From: Mycolicibacter minnesotensis
Lineage (GTDB): Bacteria; Actinomycetota; Actinomycetes; Mycobacteriales; Mycobacteriaceae
Direction of reading: 5' to 3'
Assembly (NCBI RefSeq): GCF_010731755.1
Contig: NZ_AP022589.1
Span: 1,798,001 to 1,862,000, forward strand
Length of the DNA: 64,000 nucleotides
This document shows, one piece after another, positions 17,792 to 29,830 of the stretch. A program made the translations under genes and the position numbers. The stretch's first letter is position 1. Each line of letters opens with the position of its first letter. The notes beneath the pieces are model-generated. The model did no database searches. It saw only the letters and a program-made list of their open reading frames with translations, and had not been told where the DNA came from.

Positions 17792-18889
17792 ATGAAACGA
17801 CTGGTCGCCGGAGCTCTCGCGGTATGGCTGGCCGGGTCGGCCAGTGGCTTGGGCGCCAGTACCGCGATCGCGGCCCCGGACCATCCGATCGACACCCCCT
17901 GGGTAGCGCCGGCGCCCGCGCCCACGCCGCCACCGGTGGGCGAGGCGTCGACCGCGGACGTCGTCTACGCCGTCGGCGGTGCCCGGCCGCCGGGCATTCC
18001 GTGGGCCGACTACACCCGGCGCGCCGGCTCGGGCTATTTCCCGAACCGCAAGCGCGAGATCATTGACTACCCGGCGGGGGCGATGTTCCGGTGGGTCCCC
18101 ACCGTGTTCGCTCCCGACGCCAAGAACGACGATGTCACCGTGGCCGCCGCGGTGGACGCCGCCACCGACAACCTGGATGCAGTGATCCGTCGGGGCGCCG
18201 AGCCGGCCGCCGTGATCGGGCTGTCCCAGGGCACCATGGCGCTGGACAAGGAACAGGTGCGGCTCGCCACCGACCCGAATGCGCCGCCACCAAACATGCT
18301 GCAGTTCACGACAATCGGTTCCCCCATGGGTAAGCACGCCTTCGGAAAGAGCTTCCTCTCCGGGCTCTTCAAGCCGGGTAGCCGGCTGCCCCTCGAGGAC
18401 TACGTCATGCCCCCGGAAGTGGACAGCCAATACGACACCAACCGGATCGTTGCCGCATACGACGGCATGGCCGACTTCCCCGACCGGCCCGACAATCTGT
18501 GGTCGGTCGCCAATGCCCTGCTGGGCTCGGCGATCGTGCACACGCCGTCAGCATTCACCACTCCCGCCGACGTTCCGGCGCAGAACATCCGCTCCACCGT
18601 CAATTCCCGGGGCGCAACGACGACGACGTACTTGATTCCGATCAACCAACTGCCGTTGACCATGCCGCTGCGTTTGCTGGGTATGCCCGGCGACGTGGTC
18701 GATCAGCTGGACGCTTTCCTGCAACCGCAGATCGACGCCGGCTACTCCCGCAACGACGACCCCGCCACCCGGCCCATTTCGGTGTCGCCGGCAGGCATGG
18801 ATGTGGTGCAGGTGCTGGGTCCCGAGACCAGCAGCGCGATCGACGACACCGTCGGCAAGGTCCGTAGCTTCTTCGGCTTCACCGGCTGA
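17792..18889 (+). CDS. Chp-like PE-PPE-domain acyltransferase
   Basis: 365 residues from ATG 17792 (MKRLVAGALAVWLAG), which opens a signal peptide or membrane anchor ending around residue 29. The PE-PPE hydrolase domain has the nucleophile elbow IGLSQGTMA with Ser near residue 145. Chp1 (Rv3822) and the PE protein of the trehalose polyphleate locus transfer acyl chains between acyl-trehalose molecules outside the cytoplasm; this gene is placed likewise, after fadD-sap and facing mmpL. Its stop lies 8 nt from the convergent mmpL stop. A Pro-rich linker follows the anchor. Confidence 0.85.
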   Translation: MKRLVAGALAVWLAGSASGLGASTAIAAPDHPIDTPWVAPAPAPTPPPVGEASTADVVYAVGGARPPGIPWADYTRRAGSGYFPNRKREIIDYPAGAMFRWVPTVFAPDAKNDDVTVAAAVDAATDNLDAVIRRGAEPAAVIGLSQGTMALDKEQVRLATDPNAPPPNMLQFTTIGSPMGKHAFGKSFLSGLFKPGSRLPLEDYVMPPEVDSQYDTNRIVAAYDGMADFPDRPDNLWSVANALLGSAIVHTPSAFTTPADVPAQNIRSTVNSRGATTTTYLIPINQLPLTMPLRLLGMPGDVVDQLDAFLQPQIDAGYSRNDDPATRPISVSPAGMDVVQVLGPETSSAIDDTVGKVRSFFGFTG

Positions 18890-18897
18890 GCCCCGGG

Positions 18898-21800
18898 TCA
18901 GGCGTCGCTCTCCGGCGCCGGCGACAGCCAGGGACGTGCGGGCCACCAGTTGGCCCGGCCGAGCAGCGCCGCGGCGGCGGGCACCGTGATGCTGCGGACC
19001 ACGAAGGTATCGACCAAGATGCCGGCCCCGATCACGAACCCGCCCTGCACGACGGCCCCGACGCTGGCGAACAGCAGGCCGAACATGGCTGAAGCGAAGA
19101 TGAGACCCGCCGCGGTGATCACGGCGCCGGTCGAACCGACGGTGCGGATGACGCTGGTGCGCACACCCAGCGGTGCCTCATCACGTAGTCGTGACGCCAG
19201 CAGCATGTTGTAGTCGGCTCCCACGGCCACCAACACCACGAACGCCAATCCCGGTACGCTCCAATGCAATTGCTGCCCCAATAGGACCTGGAAGACCAGC
19301 ACACCCAGGCCGACCGCCGACAGGTAGGAGACGATCACCGACCCCACCAGATAGATCGGGGCGACGACGGCGCGCAAGAGCACGGTCAGGATCAGCAGCA
19401 CCACCAGCGTCGTCAAGACGACGATGAGCTTCATGTCACGCTCGTAGTAGTCCCGGATGTCGCGCAGCGTGACCGGATACCCGGAGATGGATATGGTCGC
19501 ATCCGCCAGAGTGGTATTGGGTTGCGCCGCTTGGGCGGTGGCCAGGATCGCGTTGACCTGGTCCATGGCTCGGGTACTGAACGGATCTTCATCGGTCTGA
19601 ATGATGTAGCGCACCGAATGCCCGTCCGGCGAGACGAACGTGTGGGCCAGGCTCTTGAAGTCTTCGGTGGCCAGCACCTCCCGCGGCACATTGAATCCCG
19701 CCATAGCGGGCGTGTAGGCCTCGTGTCCCATCTCCATCAGAAAGGCGGATGCGGCGTCCAGCCCGAAACCCAACTCCTTGGTCTGGTCCACCAGCAGCTG
19801 TACCCCGTCCGCGACCTGACGCCCGGCGACCGCGAGATCATTGGTGCCGTTCTGCATGTCGATGATCTGGCGTTGCATCCGGCGTGGATTGTCGAATCCC
19901 AACGCATGCAACGACGCCGCGGCCGACTGCAGAGAGCGACTCAGGCCACTGGCTGCCGACGACACCGTCTGCGAGGGCTGCGCCGACTGCAGCTGCCGGA
20001 ACAGGCTGGAGATCTCATCGAGAGTCCCTGCGGCACGGGCGTTCTGCAACTTGTGGAACTCGGCGCGTGCGGTTCCGCAAACGGGGTTGGCATCACAGGT
20101 CGGGCTGACGTCGAGCGCCTCGGTCACCGGATCCACCCAGTCGAAGCTCGCCGCGAGACCGGCGAAGTTGAGCTGGAGCGCGTCACCGAGTGCACGGATA
20201 CTGTTGACCAGCTTCGAGGCCTGGTCGATCTCACCGAGCGTCTTCGTCCCGCCGAACTGGTTCTGCAGATAGGCCAAGGCGTCGACCAGACTGCGAACGC
20301 TGCCCACCGACTGGTTGACCTGGGCGTGCAGATCGCCGAGGCCGTTGGCCAGCTTCCTGGCGCCCGTGGACAGCCGGTTGAGGTCCGCGTCACGAGCGGC
20401 GATCAACCCGGCGGCATCGCCCAGCTGATCACCGACCTCACCTGCCTGATAGGTGGCTCTGGCTTCCTCCAGCGACTCGCCAGTGGGCCGCGTGACGCCG
20501 CGTACGGCGGCAACGCCGGGTATCTGGCTGATCCGGTAGGCCATCTGTTCCATGTCGGCCAGCGCCCAGGGAGTGCGTAAGTCGTTGGGCGACTGCACCA
20601 GCAAGTATTCGGGGATGGTCTGGTTGACCGGGAAGTGCCGCTCCAGCGCCGCATATCCGAGGGAGCTGTCCACCGAACCCGGCAGTTGCTTGCGGTCGTC
20701 GTAGTTGAACCGCATCAGCGCTGCCCCGCTGCCCAGGGCCAGCAGCAGCACCAGGCTGCTGACCAGGTAGGTCTTGGGCCGGCGCACGATACGCACACCG
20801 GTACGCCGCCAGAGCCGTGCCGCCCGTTCGCGACGCGGTGCCACCCAGCCGCGGGGCCCCGCCAGGGCCAAGATCGCGGGCAGCAGGGTGACCGCGGCCA
20901 GGAACGCCACCGCGATACCGATCGCCAGAACCGGCCCGGTGGTGGCGAACACCCCGAGCTTGGCAAAGCCCATCCCCAGTAGCGTCACCGCCACCGTCGC
21001 CGCGGACGCGGCGATCACCTTGCCGATCGAACTCAGCGCACGCCGCACCGCCAGCTGACTGTCTTCGGCGCTACCCGAACCCATCCGCACGTAGTCGTGG
21101 TAGCGGCTGACCAAGAAGACGACGTAATCGGTTCCCACCCCGGCGATCAGCGCACTGAGCAGCACGATGGCCTGGTTGGAGACGGCCATGCCGGTGGTCT
21201 TCGACACCGTTGCCACCGCCGCCTGCGCGGTCAGCAGCGCCACGCCGATAGTGATCAGGGGCAACACCATGGTGAGCGGGTTGCGGTAGATGATCGCCAG
21301 GATGATCAGCAGTAGTACCGCTATCGCGGACTCGATGGCGAGCCGATCCCGCGCGCCGGCCTCCGTCAGGTCGGCAACGGTGGCGGCGGGGCCGGTGACG
21401 TCGGCGGTGAGGGCTGATCCGGCGACGGTCTGCTGGACGATCTCCGATACTCGAATGTAAGCCTCGTAGGACTCCGGCGTGCCCAAGTCACCCGCAAGCC
21501 CGACTGGCAGGATCCACGCCTGACCGTCACCGCTGGCGAGGACTTCCTCCAGCGCCGGAGCGGCCCGAAAGTCCTGCAGCATCACCACGTCGTCGGTGTC
21601 CTGCCGCAGCCGCTCCACCAACGTGCGGTAGACCTGCTCATCGGCGCGGCCCAGGCCCTGCTCATTGCTGAGCAGCACGGTCAGCACGTTTTCCGAACCC
21701 TGCTCATCGAAGGCGGCGGCCGACTGCGCCGCAGCCCTGACCGACGGGGCGTCTGCGGGCAAGACCGCCACGGGATGGCGTTGCGCCATCTCGGTCAGTG

Positions 21801-21957
21801 ACGGCGCGAACACGGGGAGCAGCACAACCAACAGCGCCCAGAAGCCGATCACCGGCCAGGGCCGCCGCACCACGAGTTCGCCTAACCGACTGAAGATGGG
21901 GTCACCTCCGCCAGCGGCGAGTGCTCTGGATCGCTGACGCGACCGGGGTCGGCTCAA
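18898..21957 (-). CDS. MmpL-family RND lipid transporter
   Basis: 1019 residues. Two repeats, each with a first transmembrane helix, a periplasmic loop and five more helices. Family motifs are [16 protein letters not shown] in the first half and [17 protein letters not shown] in the second, containing the Asp-Tyr pairs of the proton relay. The second loop is long and helical (about residues 425-740), as in MmpL8 and MmpL10. It should export the acylated sugar made by Pks and PapA. The start is TTG at 21957, sharing bases with the papA stop (TTGA), so the two are translationally coupled. Confidence 0.93.
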   Translation of the reverse strand: MSRPRSRQRSRALAAGGGDPIFSRLGELVVRRPWPVIGFWALLVVLLPVFAPSLTEMAQRHPVAVLPADAPSVRAAAQSAAAFDEQGSENVLTVLLSNEQGLGRADEQVYRTLVERLRQDTDDVVMLQDFRAAPALEEVLASGDGQAWILPVGLAGDLGTPESYEAYIRVSEIVQQTVAGSALTADVTGPAATVADLTEAGARDRLAIESAIAVLLLIILAIIYRNPLTMVLPLITIGVALLTAQAAVATVSKTTGMAVSNQAIVLLSALIAGVGTDYVVFLVSRYHDYVRMGSGSAEDSQLAVRRALSSIGKVIAASAATVAVTLLGMGFAKLGVFATTGPVLAIGIAVAFLAAVTLLPAILALAGPRGWVAPRRERAARLWRRTGVRIVRRPKTYLVSSLVLLLALGSGAALMRFNYDDRKQLPGSVDSSLGYAALERHFPVNQTIPEYLLVQSPNDLRTPWALADMEQMAYRISQIPGVAAVRGVTRPTGESLEEARATYQAGEVGDQLGDAAGLIAARDADLNRLSTGARKLANGLGDLHAQVNQSVGSVRSLVDALAYLQNQFGGTKTLGEIDQASKLVNSIRALGDALQLNFAGLAASFDWVDPVTEALDVSPTCDANPVCGTARAEFHKLQNARAAGTLDEISSLFRQLQSAQPSQTVSSAASGLSRSLQSAAASLHALGFDNPRRMQRQIIDMQNGTNDLAVAGRQVADGVQLLVDQTKELGFGLDAASAFLMEMGHEAYTPAMAGFNVPREVLATEDFKSLAHTFVSPDGHSVRYIIQTDEDPFSTRAMDQVNAILATAQAAQPNTTLADATISISGYPVTLRDIRDYYERDMKLIVVLTTLVVLLILTVLLRAVVAPIYLVGSVIVSYLSAVGLGVLVFQVLLGQQLHWSVPGLAFVVLVAVGADYNMLLASRLRDEAPLGVRTSVIRTVGSTGAVITAAGLIFASAMFGLLFASVGAVVQGGFVIGAGILVDTFVVRSITVPAAAALLGRANWWPARPWLSPAPESDA

Positions 21958-23369
21958 GCAAGATGTCCCCCAGGGCCGCCGGCGGCGACCCGCTCGAACA
22001 CCGACTTCAGCACGGCCAGATAGCGTGCCACCGATTCGTGGGCCTGAGGGTTGTCCGGGAACACCGCGGTGGCCGCCGTCTCCTCCCCGACCCGAATCAC
22101 ATATACCGACATCTGATAGGAGTAGCGGCCGTCGCTGTACACGCCGATGTTGAGGTCGTCCAGACCCGCGGCGATCAGTGCCGACAGCGGGGCGGCCCCG
22201 GCGTCGAGGAAGTTGACGACGGGAAAGTTGGGCGGTGGCTTACCCAAGGTGGGCACCAGCTCCCGGACCCGCTGGTAGGGCACGTCCGCCAGGGTGCGAC
22301 CCGAATCGAAGGACACCTGGGCGGATTGGGCGGCGTCGGCGAACGAACTGTCACCGATCTCGACGGTGATCGGGATCAGCCCGGTGAACCACCCCAACGT
22401 CAGGTCGTCGTCGGGCGACCGTCGCGTGTCGCGCGGGGTGAGCCCGAAATAGGTTCCCTTGCCGGTCAATTCCTGTTCCGCCAGGCCGCAGCACGCCAGC
22501 ACCCCGCCGATGAAGCGGGCACCCGCGTCGGTGCACACGGTCTCGAAGTCCACGGTCTGCTTCTCCCCGAGCATGGTCACGGTGACCATGGCCGCGGGGC
22601 ACGGCTGCGCGGGGTCACCCAGGGGCAGCGGAAAACCGGGCAGGCTGTTCTCGTTGCTCTCGGCGAAGTCCCGCCAGGCCGCGATCTCGGGAGACTCCAG
22701 CGTGAGGGCAGAGGTGAACTGGTGCTGGCGAACACAGAATTCGCTGTAGTTGCCCGCGGCAGGCAATTCCAGGGGTGCGCCGCCGGCCACCAGGGCGTTG
22801 TACATGAAGTACAGCTCCATCAAGGTCACCCCGGCGACCGCCGCATCGACGTGGACGTGATCGATGCTGGCGAAGAAGGTGAAGTGGCTCTTGCCCTGAA
22901 TGATCCCGAACCGGAAGCAATCCCACTGCAGGGGATCGGGGGTCTGCGTCAACAGTTCGCGAACCTGGGGCAGCGTCAGGTCGCCGTGATCGACGGCGAC
23001 GAGCTGAATGTCGGCCGGGTCGTCGATGACGTGCCGGATGAGGCGTCCGTCGTCGGCATGCTCGAACCAGCTGCGGTAGGTCTCGTGACGTCGAACGTGG
23101 GCATTGATGATGTAGTCGATGGCGCGCCGGTCACAGCGGCCCGCCATGTCACAGCTGAGCACCATCAGGCGCGAATAGTCCAGCCCCACCGCCGTCTGGT
23201 CGATGTAGCCGCGGATGTGTTGCTCCTGCATGTAGCTGGCCGGCACCGCGTTGATCGGAGCCCGCTGCGCGACGGCCAGGGCAGCAGCCGACGGTTGCCA
23301 CACCACGGTGGGCCCGGGCTCGGGTTCCCAATCTGACAGCGTCCCCAACGCCAACGGCCCTACACGCAA
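21954..23369 (-). CDS. PapA-family acyltransferase
   Basis: 471 residues. PapA proteins move acyl chains from a Pks to a carrier alcohol such as trehalose. The active-site region is DHVHVDA at residues 170-176: the catalytic His 171 and Asp 175 of HHxxxDG are kept, while the first His is Asp and the Gly is Ala. Later [12 protein letters not shown] corresponds to the structural DFGWG region. It lies between pks (69-bp gap) and mmpL (4-nt overlap), all read leftward. PapA1 or PapA3 of acyl-trehalose loci are the closest roles. Only one papA is present. Confidence 0.9.
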   Translation of the reverse strand: MRVGPLALGTLSDWEPEPGPTVVWQPSAAALAVAQRAPINAVPASYMQEQHIRGYIDQTAVGLDYSRLMVLSCDMAGRCDRRAIDYIINAHVRRHETYRSWFEHADDGRLIRHVIDDPADIQLVAVDHGDLTLPQVRELLTQTPDPLQWDCFRFGIIQGKSHFTFFASIDHVHVDAAVAGVTLMELYFMYNALVAGGAPLELPAAGNYSEFCVRQHQFTSALTLESPEIAAWRDFAESNENSLPGFPLPLGDPAQPCPAAMVTVTMLGEKQTVDFETVCTDAGARFIGGVLACCGLAEQELTGKGTYFGLTPRDTRRSPDDDLTLGWFTGLIPITVEIGDSSFADAAQSAQVSFDSGRTLADVPYQRVRELVPTLGKPPPNFPVVNFLDAGAAPLSALIAAGLDDLNIGVYSDGRYSYQMSVYVIRVGEETAATAVFPDNPQAHESVARYLAVLKSVFERVAAGGPGGHLA

Positions 23370-23438
23370 CGTCTGCTCCTCTGTTCACGGCGAACACACT
23401 TCGGCCGGCAACCCAGGGCGGCGGCCTGCCCAGTCTTG

Positions 23439-26400
23439 CTACCCGGCATCGACGGGCTCCTCCTGCTCCACCCGTGCGACCAGTTGGTCGCAGACGTGCC
23501 GGGATAGGCCTGCCACCGTGGTGAGTTGGGCCGGCCCCACGCGGACTCCAGTCTCGGTTTCGATGCGGGTGCGAAATTCCAAGCTGGCCAAGGAATCCAG
23601 GCCATACTCGGGCAGCGGACGATCCTGGTCGACGGTGCGGCGCAGCAGCAGGCTGATCTGGTCGGACACCAGGCGAAGGATGGCGCCGAGCCATTCGTCG
23701 CGCGGCAACTGTTTCAACTCGGCGAGGAATCTTTCGGCGTCAGGGCTGCCCTGGCGCACCGATTTGAATGCTTCGGCGAATCGGCTGCGGTGCGCCAACG
23801 CCGTCAACCACGGGGCTCCGCTGACTGGCGCGTATCCCGAATACGTTCGGGCATAACGCAGCACCGCGTCGAAGGCACGCGCACCTTCGGCATAGGTGAT
23901 CGCGGCGCGGCCCGTCGCCGGCAGGTCCGTGGCACCGGCGGCCTGAGCCCACGGTCCCCAGCCGATCACGGTGGCCGACAGGCCCTGACGCTGTCGCCAA
24001 TGCCCGAATGCATCCAGCCAACTGTCGGCGGCGGCCGTGGCCCCATGCCCCGGCGAACCGATAAGCGCCGCCGTCGAGGAGAACACACAGAACCAATCCA
24101 CGGGCTCTGCGGTGCTGCCCTCCCCCAGAGCCCGGTGAAGGTTCACCGCGCCGTCCACCTTGGGCGCCCAGCAGTGGTCGATGAGATCTTCGGTGACCTC
24201 GACCAACGAGGCTTGCGCGACGGCGTCGACGGCATGGAGCACACCCCGCACCGGCAGGCCGGACTCGGTGGCCACCGCAACCAGACGGCTGGCCGTCTGG
24301 GGGTCGGCGATGTCGCCGTACACCAGCTGAACATCGTTGCCGTCCGCACGCAGCCGCTCAATCACCTGGTGCGCGTCGCTGTCTGGTGCCGCAAGGCCGT
24401 TCAGCACAAGTCGGCCACAGCCCGCCGCCGCCAACTCAGCCGCCAGATGCAACCCGGGACCCGCCGTGGCCCCGGTGACGATGTAGGCGCCATCGGCCCG
24501 GTACAGCTGGGCCTGCTCCGGTGGTACCACCGCGACGGCCTCTCCGGCCTGCGGTGCATCCAGCACGAGCGTTGCGCCACTGTCGGTCTCGTCAGACAGC
24601 TTTCGAGCTGCGGCGATATCCAGTAGTGGCTGGTGAATGGTCGGTGGAATCGGCAGCAGCCCTTGGGCTACCTGCTGATAGACGGTGGCCAACAGGCGCT
24701 GAACGGTGTGCGGCTGGCTGTGTGCCAGCACCGCCACGTCGACGACGTGCAGCGAAAGATTGCGCCGGAAGGGCAGCAAGGCCAACCAGCTGGCCTCATC
24801 GACATCTCCCGCGTTCAGCTCGATGAACCGGCCGCCATAACCCAGTACGTCGATTCCGGCACGCCGTGCCGGGCCCGACAGGCAATGGAGCACGACGTCC
24901 ACCCCACGACCGCCGGTGTCCTGCTGTATCCGGTCAGCGAAATCCGCGGTGGAACAGTCATAGACATGTGCAACGCCCCCGTCGCGCAAGCGTTGTCGTC
25001 GCTGCGGTGTGTCCGCGGTGGCAAAGATCGTGCAGCCCGCTGCCCGCGCTACCGCCAGCGCCGCCTGACCGACTCCGTCGGTGGCGCGGTGGATCAGCAC
25101 CGTATCGGTCGCCGCGATGCGCGCCAGGTCATGCAGGGCAAGCCATGCCGTGGCGTACGCACTCGGCAGCGCGGCGGCCTCGGACAACGGCACCTGTGCA
25201 GGCAGCGTGGCCGCCAGCCGGGCATCGCAGGTCACGAACGCGCTCAGCTGGCCTTCGGGGGAGATGCCGGCGACGTGATCGCCCACCTGGTGTCCGGTGA
25301 CGTCGGCGCCGACCACTGCCACCACACCCGCGAAGTCCGCCAGCCCACCGGTGGTGGCTGTCGCGTCGTGGATGGCTCCGGTGGCGGTCACTGCCACTTC
25401 GATCTGTCCGGTAGCCGGTGCGGGCCGAGGCTGGGCAACCAGTTCCCACCCCGCGCCTTCGGTCGGGTGTCCCCATTGCAGGCGCACGCCGTCGCGTCCG
25501 TGCTCGACCACCGTGGTCCGCCGATCGGCGGGACCGAAGGGTCCGGGACGCAGCCGCGCGGTGTGCCAGGCGCCCGCACGCCACGCGGTTTCGTCCTCGT
25601 CGGACCCACTGTGCACCTGTGCGGCGACACACGCGGCGACATCTGTGAAATCCGTTGCCGCCCCGGCTGTGTCGCTGTCCAGGTCGATCGCGGTGACTTT
25701 CAGGTGCGGATGCTCGGAGTCGATGACCCGCATCAGGCCGCGCAACCCGGCCTGCTCGAGGTTGATCCGATCCCCAGGCTGAACGCTTGCGGCCCCTCGG
25801 GTCACCACATACAGCCGAGGTGATTCCCCAGGCAGCGCGGCCATCTGCTTGACCACCTGCAGCAGATTCGCCATCACGGCGCGGCTCCGCTGGGGTGATA
25901 ACGCGCCGCTATCCGGTGCCGCAGTGACAAGGACGACCCCACTGCGGCCCTCAAGCACACCCTGGAGAGCATCTGCCGGGGGCCCGCCGGCCTGGATCGA
26001 CACGACGTCGGACTGGCCTTGTGCACCGGCCAACGCAGCGGCGAGACCGGTGGCCAACGGATCTGCGGCGTCGGCCGTATTCAGCAGCAGCCAGCGCCCC
26101 GAGCCGGCCGAACCGGCATCGGGGGCATCGCGGCGCAGCCACTCGATGGTGAGAAGCCGCTCGTCGAGGGCACGCTCGGCGGCCTCGCGCTCCGCGCCGC
26201 TGGTGACGAATCGCAGACCTTCGGCACGCAACAACACCGTGCCCGAGACGTCCAACAGCTCCAGGTCTGCTTCATAGGCATCGGCTCGCGTGGCGGTCAC
26301 GGTGCTCAGGCAGTAGCGGGCGTCGCGGATCAGGTGGTGGCGGCGCAGCCTGCGCACACCGACCGGCCGCAGCGCCGCACCGTCAGCCCCCCGCGGGACG

Positions 26401-29400
26401 TCGGGGCGTAGGACCACCGAGTGGATGCATGCCTCCAGGAGCGCGGGGTGAATGTCGTAGAGCGCCTGCTGGGAGCGCAACGGACCGGGCAGGGTGATTT
26501 CGGCCAGCGCGGTGGCGCCGACGATGGGCTGGGCCGATCCGTAGCGGATCGCCGTCAAGCCGGGGAATCCCCGACCGTGGCGCGTGCCGTGGCCCCCGTC
26601 TGCGTGGTGCAGGTCGGCCTCGGCGACGCGCGTCGGGTGCGCGGCCAGCAAGGCGACGATGTCGCGCGCCGCTGGTGGGCCGACATCGGTCACGGCGTGC
26701 AACACGGCGGTGGCACAGCGCAGGCGCTCTCGATCCTGGTGGGTGGTCACCGTGAAATCCAGGACGCCGGGGACGCCCAGCACGGCGCCCGAGGACACCG
26801 GCGTCTGCTCGTCGAGCAGCAGCGGCTGGGAGAACCGCAGGTCACGCACCTCGGCCGACTCGCCCAGACTCATGCGGGCCGCGACCAGGGCCATCTCGCC
26901 GTAGGCGGCGACGGGCAGGGTGGCCGTGTTGTTGTCCCGGAGATCGGCTAGCCACGGGTGCGCCACGGTTCCGGCATCGCCCTGCCAGACGTGGCGTTCG
27001 GGTTCCTCCAGCAGGTGAACGTGGGCGCCCAGCAAGGGGTGGACGGCCTGGACGGCCGCGCCCCGCGGGGTGGCGTCCGCACTCTCCCGGCTCAACAACA
27101 GCTGCCGGTGGTCCCAGCTCGGCAGCGGTGCCTCCACCAGGCGTCCCGAGGGGTAGTGCGCAGCGAAGTCGATTGCGGTGCCGACGCTGTGCAAGTCGGC
27201 GACGAATCCGCGCAAGCCGTTCCACGAGGCCGCTTCCGGCGTGTTGGGGGCCGCGGCCAGTGCCGCTATCGGGGTGTCGAGGCTGACGGCATTCTGCTCG
27301 ATGGCCGCCGCGAGGTCCGAGCGCGGCGCCAGCTCCCCGAACACCCGGAAGCCGTCCTTGATCGCGGCCTGGATCGCGGCGGCGAATCGCGCGGTGTAGC
27401 GCAGGTTCTCGGCCCAGTAGGCGCCGTCAAACGCGGGGCGGTCGCGTGGTGCCCACAGCGTTGCGGAGAAGTACGGCACCTCGGGTTCGCTCGGTTGCAG
27501 GTCGCTGAGATCGCGCGCCAGATCCTCCAGGATCGGCTCGACTTGCGGCGAGTGCGCGGCAACGGTGGCCGCCACCTCGTGCGCGGCAACTCCCTGCTGT
27601 TGCCAGGCTGCCACCAGATCACGCACGGCTTCGGCGTCACCGCCGATGGTCGTCGAGACCGGTGACTCCACCACGGCGAGCACCGCACCGGACACATCGC
27701 GGATGGAGAACTCCGAAAGCACTTGCTGCGCTGGCAATTCCACGGTGGCCATCGCGCCACTGCCGGCGATGCGCGACAACAGCCGGGACCGGCGGGCGGT
27801 GACGATGATCCCGTCTCGCAGGGTCAGGCCGCCGGCCACGACGGCCGCTGCGACCTCCCCCAGCGAATGACCGATCACGGCTCCCGGTCGCACCCCATAG
27901 GCTTTCATGGCGTCGGCCAGGCCCACCTGGATGGCGAAGCTGATCAGGTGCACGCGTTCGATCTCGGCCGGCGGCACCTCCGCGGTAATCGCTTCGGTGA
28001 GCGAGAAACCCGATTCGTCGGCGACCAGCGGCTCCATCGCTGCGATCGCGGCCGCGAAGGCCGGCTCCGCGACGAGCAGTTCCGCCATGCCGGTCCAACG
28101 GGCGATGTGCTCGGCGAACACCCACACCGGTCCGTGTCCGTCTGGCCCGACGGCCGGATGATAGGGCAGGTCGTTGTCGGCGATTCCGCGTAACGCCTCG
28201 CCCAGCTCGCCGAAGTTGCTGGCCGCCACGGTCGTTCGGATCGGTCGGTGTGACCGTCCGCGGGCCAGCGTGTAGCCCAGATCGGCCAGGCCGGCATCGG
28301 TCAGCGCGGTGCCGTGTTCCTCGATCCAGTCCGCCAAGCGGGCGGACGTCTGCCGCAGTTGCTGGGCGGAGGTCGCCGAGATCGGGAAGAGCAGCTCCGG
28401 CCGCGGATCCTGCGCTGACGCCGGCGGTGAGTCCGGTAGCGCCGGTACCGGCGACTGTTCGACGATGACGTGTACGTTGGTGCCGGACAGTCCATGCGCA
28501 GAGACAGCAGCCCGACGCGGATGGTCCGCGGGTGCCGGCCACGGAGAGTTCTCCTGCGGCACAACGAGGTTGGTCCGCACCTGTGCAAGCTGATCCGGCA
28601 GCCGGGTGAAGTTCAGGTGTTCCGGCACCGTGCCGTGGGCCACCGCCAGGATGGCCTTCAACAGACCCAGCGGCCCCGAGGCGGACTGGCAGTGCCCGAA
28701 GTTGGTCTTCACCGATCCCAGATAGCAGGGGGCCTCGGCGCCGTAGACCGCAGCCAGCCCCTTGTATTCGGCCAGGTCGGCGTCCGGGCTGCCAAGACCA
28801 TGGGCTTCGACCAGGCCCACCGTCGCGGGTTCCACGCCTGCGGCGGCCAGCGCCGATCGATACCCCGCGATCTGAGCCTGCTCCGACCGCTCTGCTCCCA
28901 GTCCGGCACTGCCGTCGTGATTGGCCGCACTGCCACGCAGGACTGCCAGGATGCGATTCTGGTCGCGGACGGCCTCCGGTAGCCGCTTGAGCAGCAGCAC
29001 CACGCAGGCCTCGCCCGCGACGTATCCGTCGGCGTCGGCATCGAACGAGCGGCACCGGCCAGTCGGCGACAACAAACCCTGCTGGGAGCCGGCCACCGAG
29101 CGATGGGGTTCGAGCATCACCGATACGCCGCCGGCCAGCGCGAGATCGCTCTCCCCGACCTGCAGGCTCTGGCATGCCTGGTGAACGGCCATCAGGCCGG
29201 AGGAACACGCCGTGTCCACCGTGAGCGCCGGACCGTGCAGCCCCAGCGCCTGGGACACCCGAGCGGACGCGAAGCTACTGCTGGTACCGGTGAACCCGTA
29301 GGGCCCCTCGGGGGCGCCGTGCTCGGCGGAGAGCAACTCGTAGTCGCTGTGCGTCAGTCCTACGAAGACTCCCGTCTGGGAACGGGCCAGCGTGGCCGGG

Positions 29401-29759
29401 TCGAGGCCGGCGTGCTCAACGGCCTCCCACGAGGTCTCCAGCAACAGCCGGTGTTGCGGGTCGATCGCGATCGCTTCCGGCTCGGTCATACCGAAGAAGT
29501 CGGCGTCAAAAGCACCGACGGTTTCCAGAAAAGCGCCCCACCGCGACACCGATCGGCCAGGCACACCCGGTTCCGGGCCGTAGTAGCTGTCGGCATCCCA
29601 TCGGTCAGCGGGAACCTCGTCGATGAAGTCATCACCGCGCAGCAGGGCCTGCCAGAACCGCTGCGGCGAGTCGATGCCGCCGGGCAGACGGCAGGCCAAA
29701 CCAATGACGGCAACCGATGAAGTGGAGGGTCTTGGAGCGGGATTGAGGGGGGTAGTCAT
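23439..29759 (-). CDS. Type I polyketide synthase, Pks2/Mas-like, with altered reductive domains
   Basis: 2106 residues, uninterrupted, in the order KS (15-440), AT (540-860), DH (920-1200), ER (1410-1720), KR (1740-1960), ACP (2030-2090). KS keeps DTACSSG with Cys 185 and both His motifs (EAHGLG, TNFGH); AT keeps GHSLGE with Ser 632; ACP keeps LDSL with Ser 2056. The reductive part differs from Mas-like enzymes: the DH catalytic His is Leu 940 (WLADLRDN) and the second DH acid is Glu 1109; the ER segment usually reading GKRD is NAGD (Ala 1650 for Lys); the KR Tyr is Thr 1908 and the Asn position is Asp 1912. Full reduction is therefore doubtful. It is the chain builder of this lipid locus. 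Confidence 0.93.
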   Translation of the reverse strand: MTTPLNPAPRPSTSSVAVIGLACRLPGGIDSPQRFWQALLRGDDFIDEVPADRWDADSYYGPEPGVPGRSVSRWGAFLETVGAFDADFFGMTEPEAIAIDPQHRLLLETSWEAVEHAGLDPATLARSQTGVFVGLTHSDYELLSAEHGAPEGPYGFTGTSSSFASARVSQALGLHGPALTVDTACSSGLMAVHQACQSLQVGESDLALAGGVSVMLEPHRSVAGSQQGLLSPTGRCRSFDADADGYVAGEACVVLLLKRLPEAVRDQNRILAVLRGSAANHDGSAGLGAERSEQAQIAGYRSALAAAGVEPATVGLVEAHGLGSPDADLAEYKGLAAVYGAEAPCYLGSVKTNFGHCQSASGPLGLLKAILAVAHGTVPEHLNFTRLPDQLAQVRTNLVVPQENSPWPAPADHPRRAAVSAHGLSGTNVHVIVEQSPVPALPDSPPASAQDPRPELLFPISATSAQQLRQTSARLADWIEEHGTALTDAGLADLGYTLARGRSHRPIRTTVAASNFGELGEALRGIADNDLPYHPAVGPDGHGPVWVFAEHIARWTGMAELLVAEPAFAAAIAAMEPLVADESGFSLTEAITAEVPPAEIERVHLISFAIQVGLADAMKAYGVRPGAVIGHSLGEVAAAVVAGGLTLRDGIIVTARRSRLLSRIAGSGAMATVELPAQQVLSEFSIRDVSGAVLAVVESPVSTTIGGDAEAVRDLVAAWQQQGVAAHEVAATVAAHSPQVEPILEDLARDLSDLQPSEPEVPYFSATLWAPRDRPAFDGAYWAENLRYTARFAAAIQAAIKDGFRVFGELAPRSDLAAAIEQNAVSLDTPIAALAAAPNTPEAASWNGLRGFVADLHSVGTAIDFAAHYPSGRLVEAPLPSWDHRQLLLSRESADATPRGAAVQAVHPLLGAHVHLLEEPERHVWQGDAGTVAHPWLADLRDNNTATLPVAAYGEMALVAARMSLGESAEVRDLRFSQPLLLDEQTPVSSGAVLGVPGVLDFTVTTHQDRERLRCATAVLHAVTDVGPPAARDIVALLAAHPTRVAEADLHHADGGHGTRHGRGFPGLTAIRYGSAQPIVGATALAEITLPGPLRSQQALYDIHPALLEACIHSVVLRPDVPRGADGAALRPVGVRRLRRHHLIRDARYCLSTVTATRADAYEADLELLDVSGTVLLRAEGLRFVTSGAEREAAERALDERLLTIEWLRRDAPDAGSAGSGRWLLLNTADAADPLATGLAAALAGAQGQSDVVSIQAGGPPADALQGVLEGRSGVVLVTAAPDSGALSPQRSRAVMANLLQVVKQMAALPGESPRLYVVTRGAASVQPGDRINLEQAGLRGLMRVIDSEHPHLKVTAIDLDSDTAGAATDFTDVAACVAAQVHSGSDEDETAWRAGAWHTARLRPGPFGPADRRTTVVEHGRDGVRLQWGHPTEGAGWELVAQPRPAPATGQIEVAVTATGAIHDATATTGGLADFAGVVAVVGADVTGHQVGDHVAGISPEGQLSAFVTCDARLAATLPAQVPLSEAAALPSAYATAWLALHDLARIAATDTVLIHRATDGVGQAALAVARAAGCTIFATADTPQRRQRLRDGGVAHVYDCSTADFADRIQQDTGGRGVDVVLHCLSGPARRAGIDVLGYGGRFIELNAGDVDEASWLALLPFRRNLSLHVVDVAVLAHSQPHTVQRLLATVYQQVAQGLLPIPPTIHQPLLDIAAARKLSDETDSGATLVLDAPQAGEAVAVVPPEQAQLYRADGAYIVTGATAGPGLHLAAELAAAGCGRLVLNGLAAPDSDAHQVIERLRADGNDVQLVYGDIADPQTASRLVAVATESGLPVRGVLHAVDAVAQASLVEVTEDLIDHCWAPKVDGAVNLHRALGEGSTAEPVDWFCVFSSTAALIGSPGHGATAAADSWLDAFGHWRQRQGLSATVIGWGPWAQAAGATDLPATGRAAITYAEGARAFDAVLRYARTYSGYAPVSGAPWLTALAHRSRFAEAFKSVRQGSPDAERFLAELKQLPRDEWLGAILRLVSDQISLLLRRTVDQDRPLPEYGLDSLASLEFRTRIETETGVRVGPAQLTTVAGLSRHVCDQLVARVEQEEPVDAG

Positions 29760-29830
29760 CGCGTTCGCGAGATTACAGCAAGGTCAACCAGCGATTAACA
29801 TGTCGGTGGACGCGGGTACGCTTATGTGGC

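Noticed and set aside
15291..29759. Sulfolipid-1 locus
   Set aside because: No Stf0-type sulfotransferase and no second PapA are found; the gene set fits other acyl-trehaloses equally or better.
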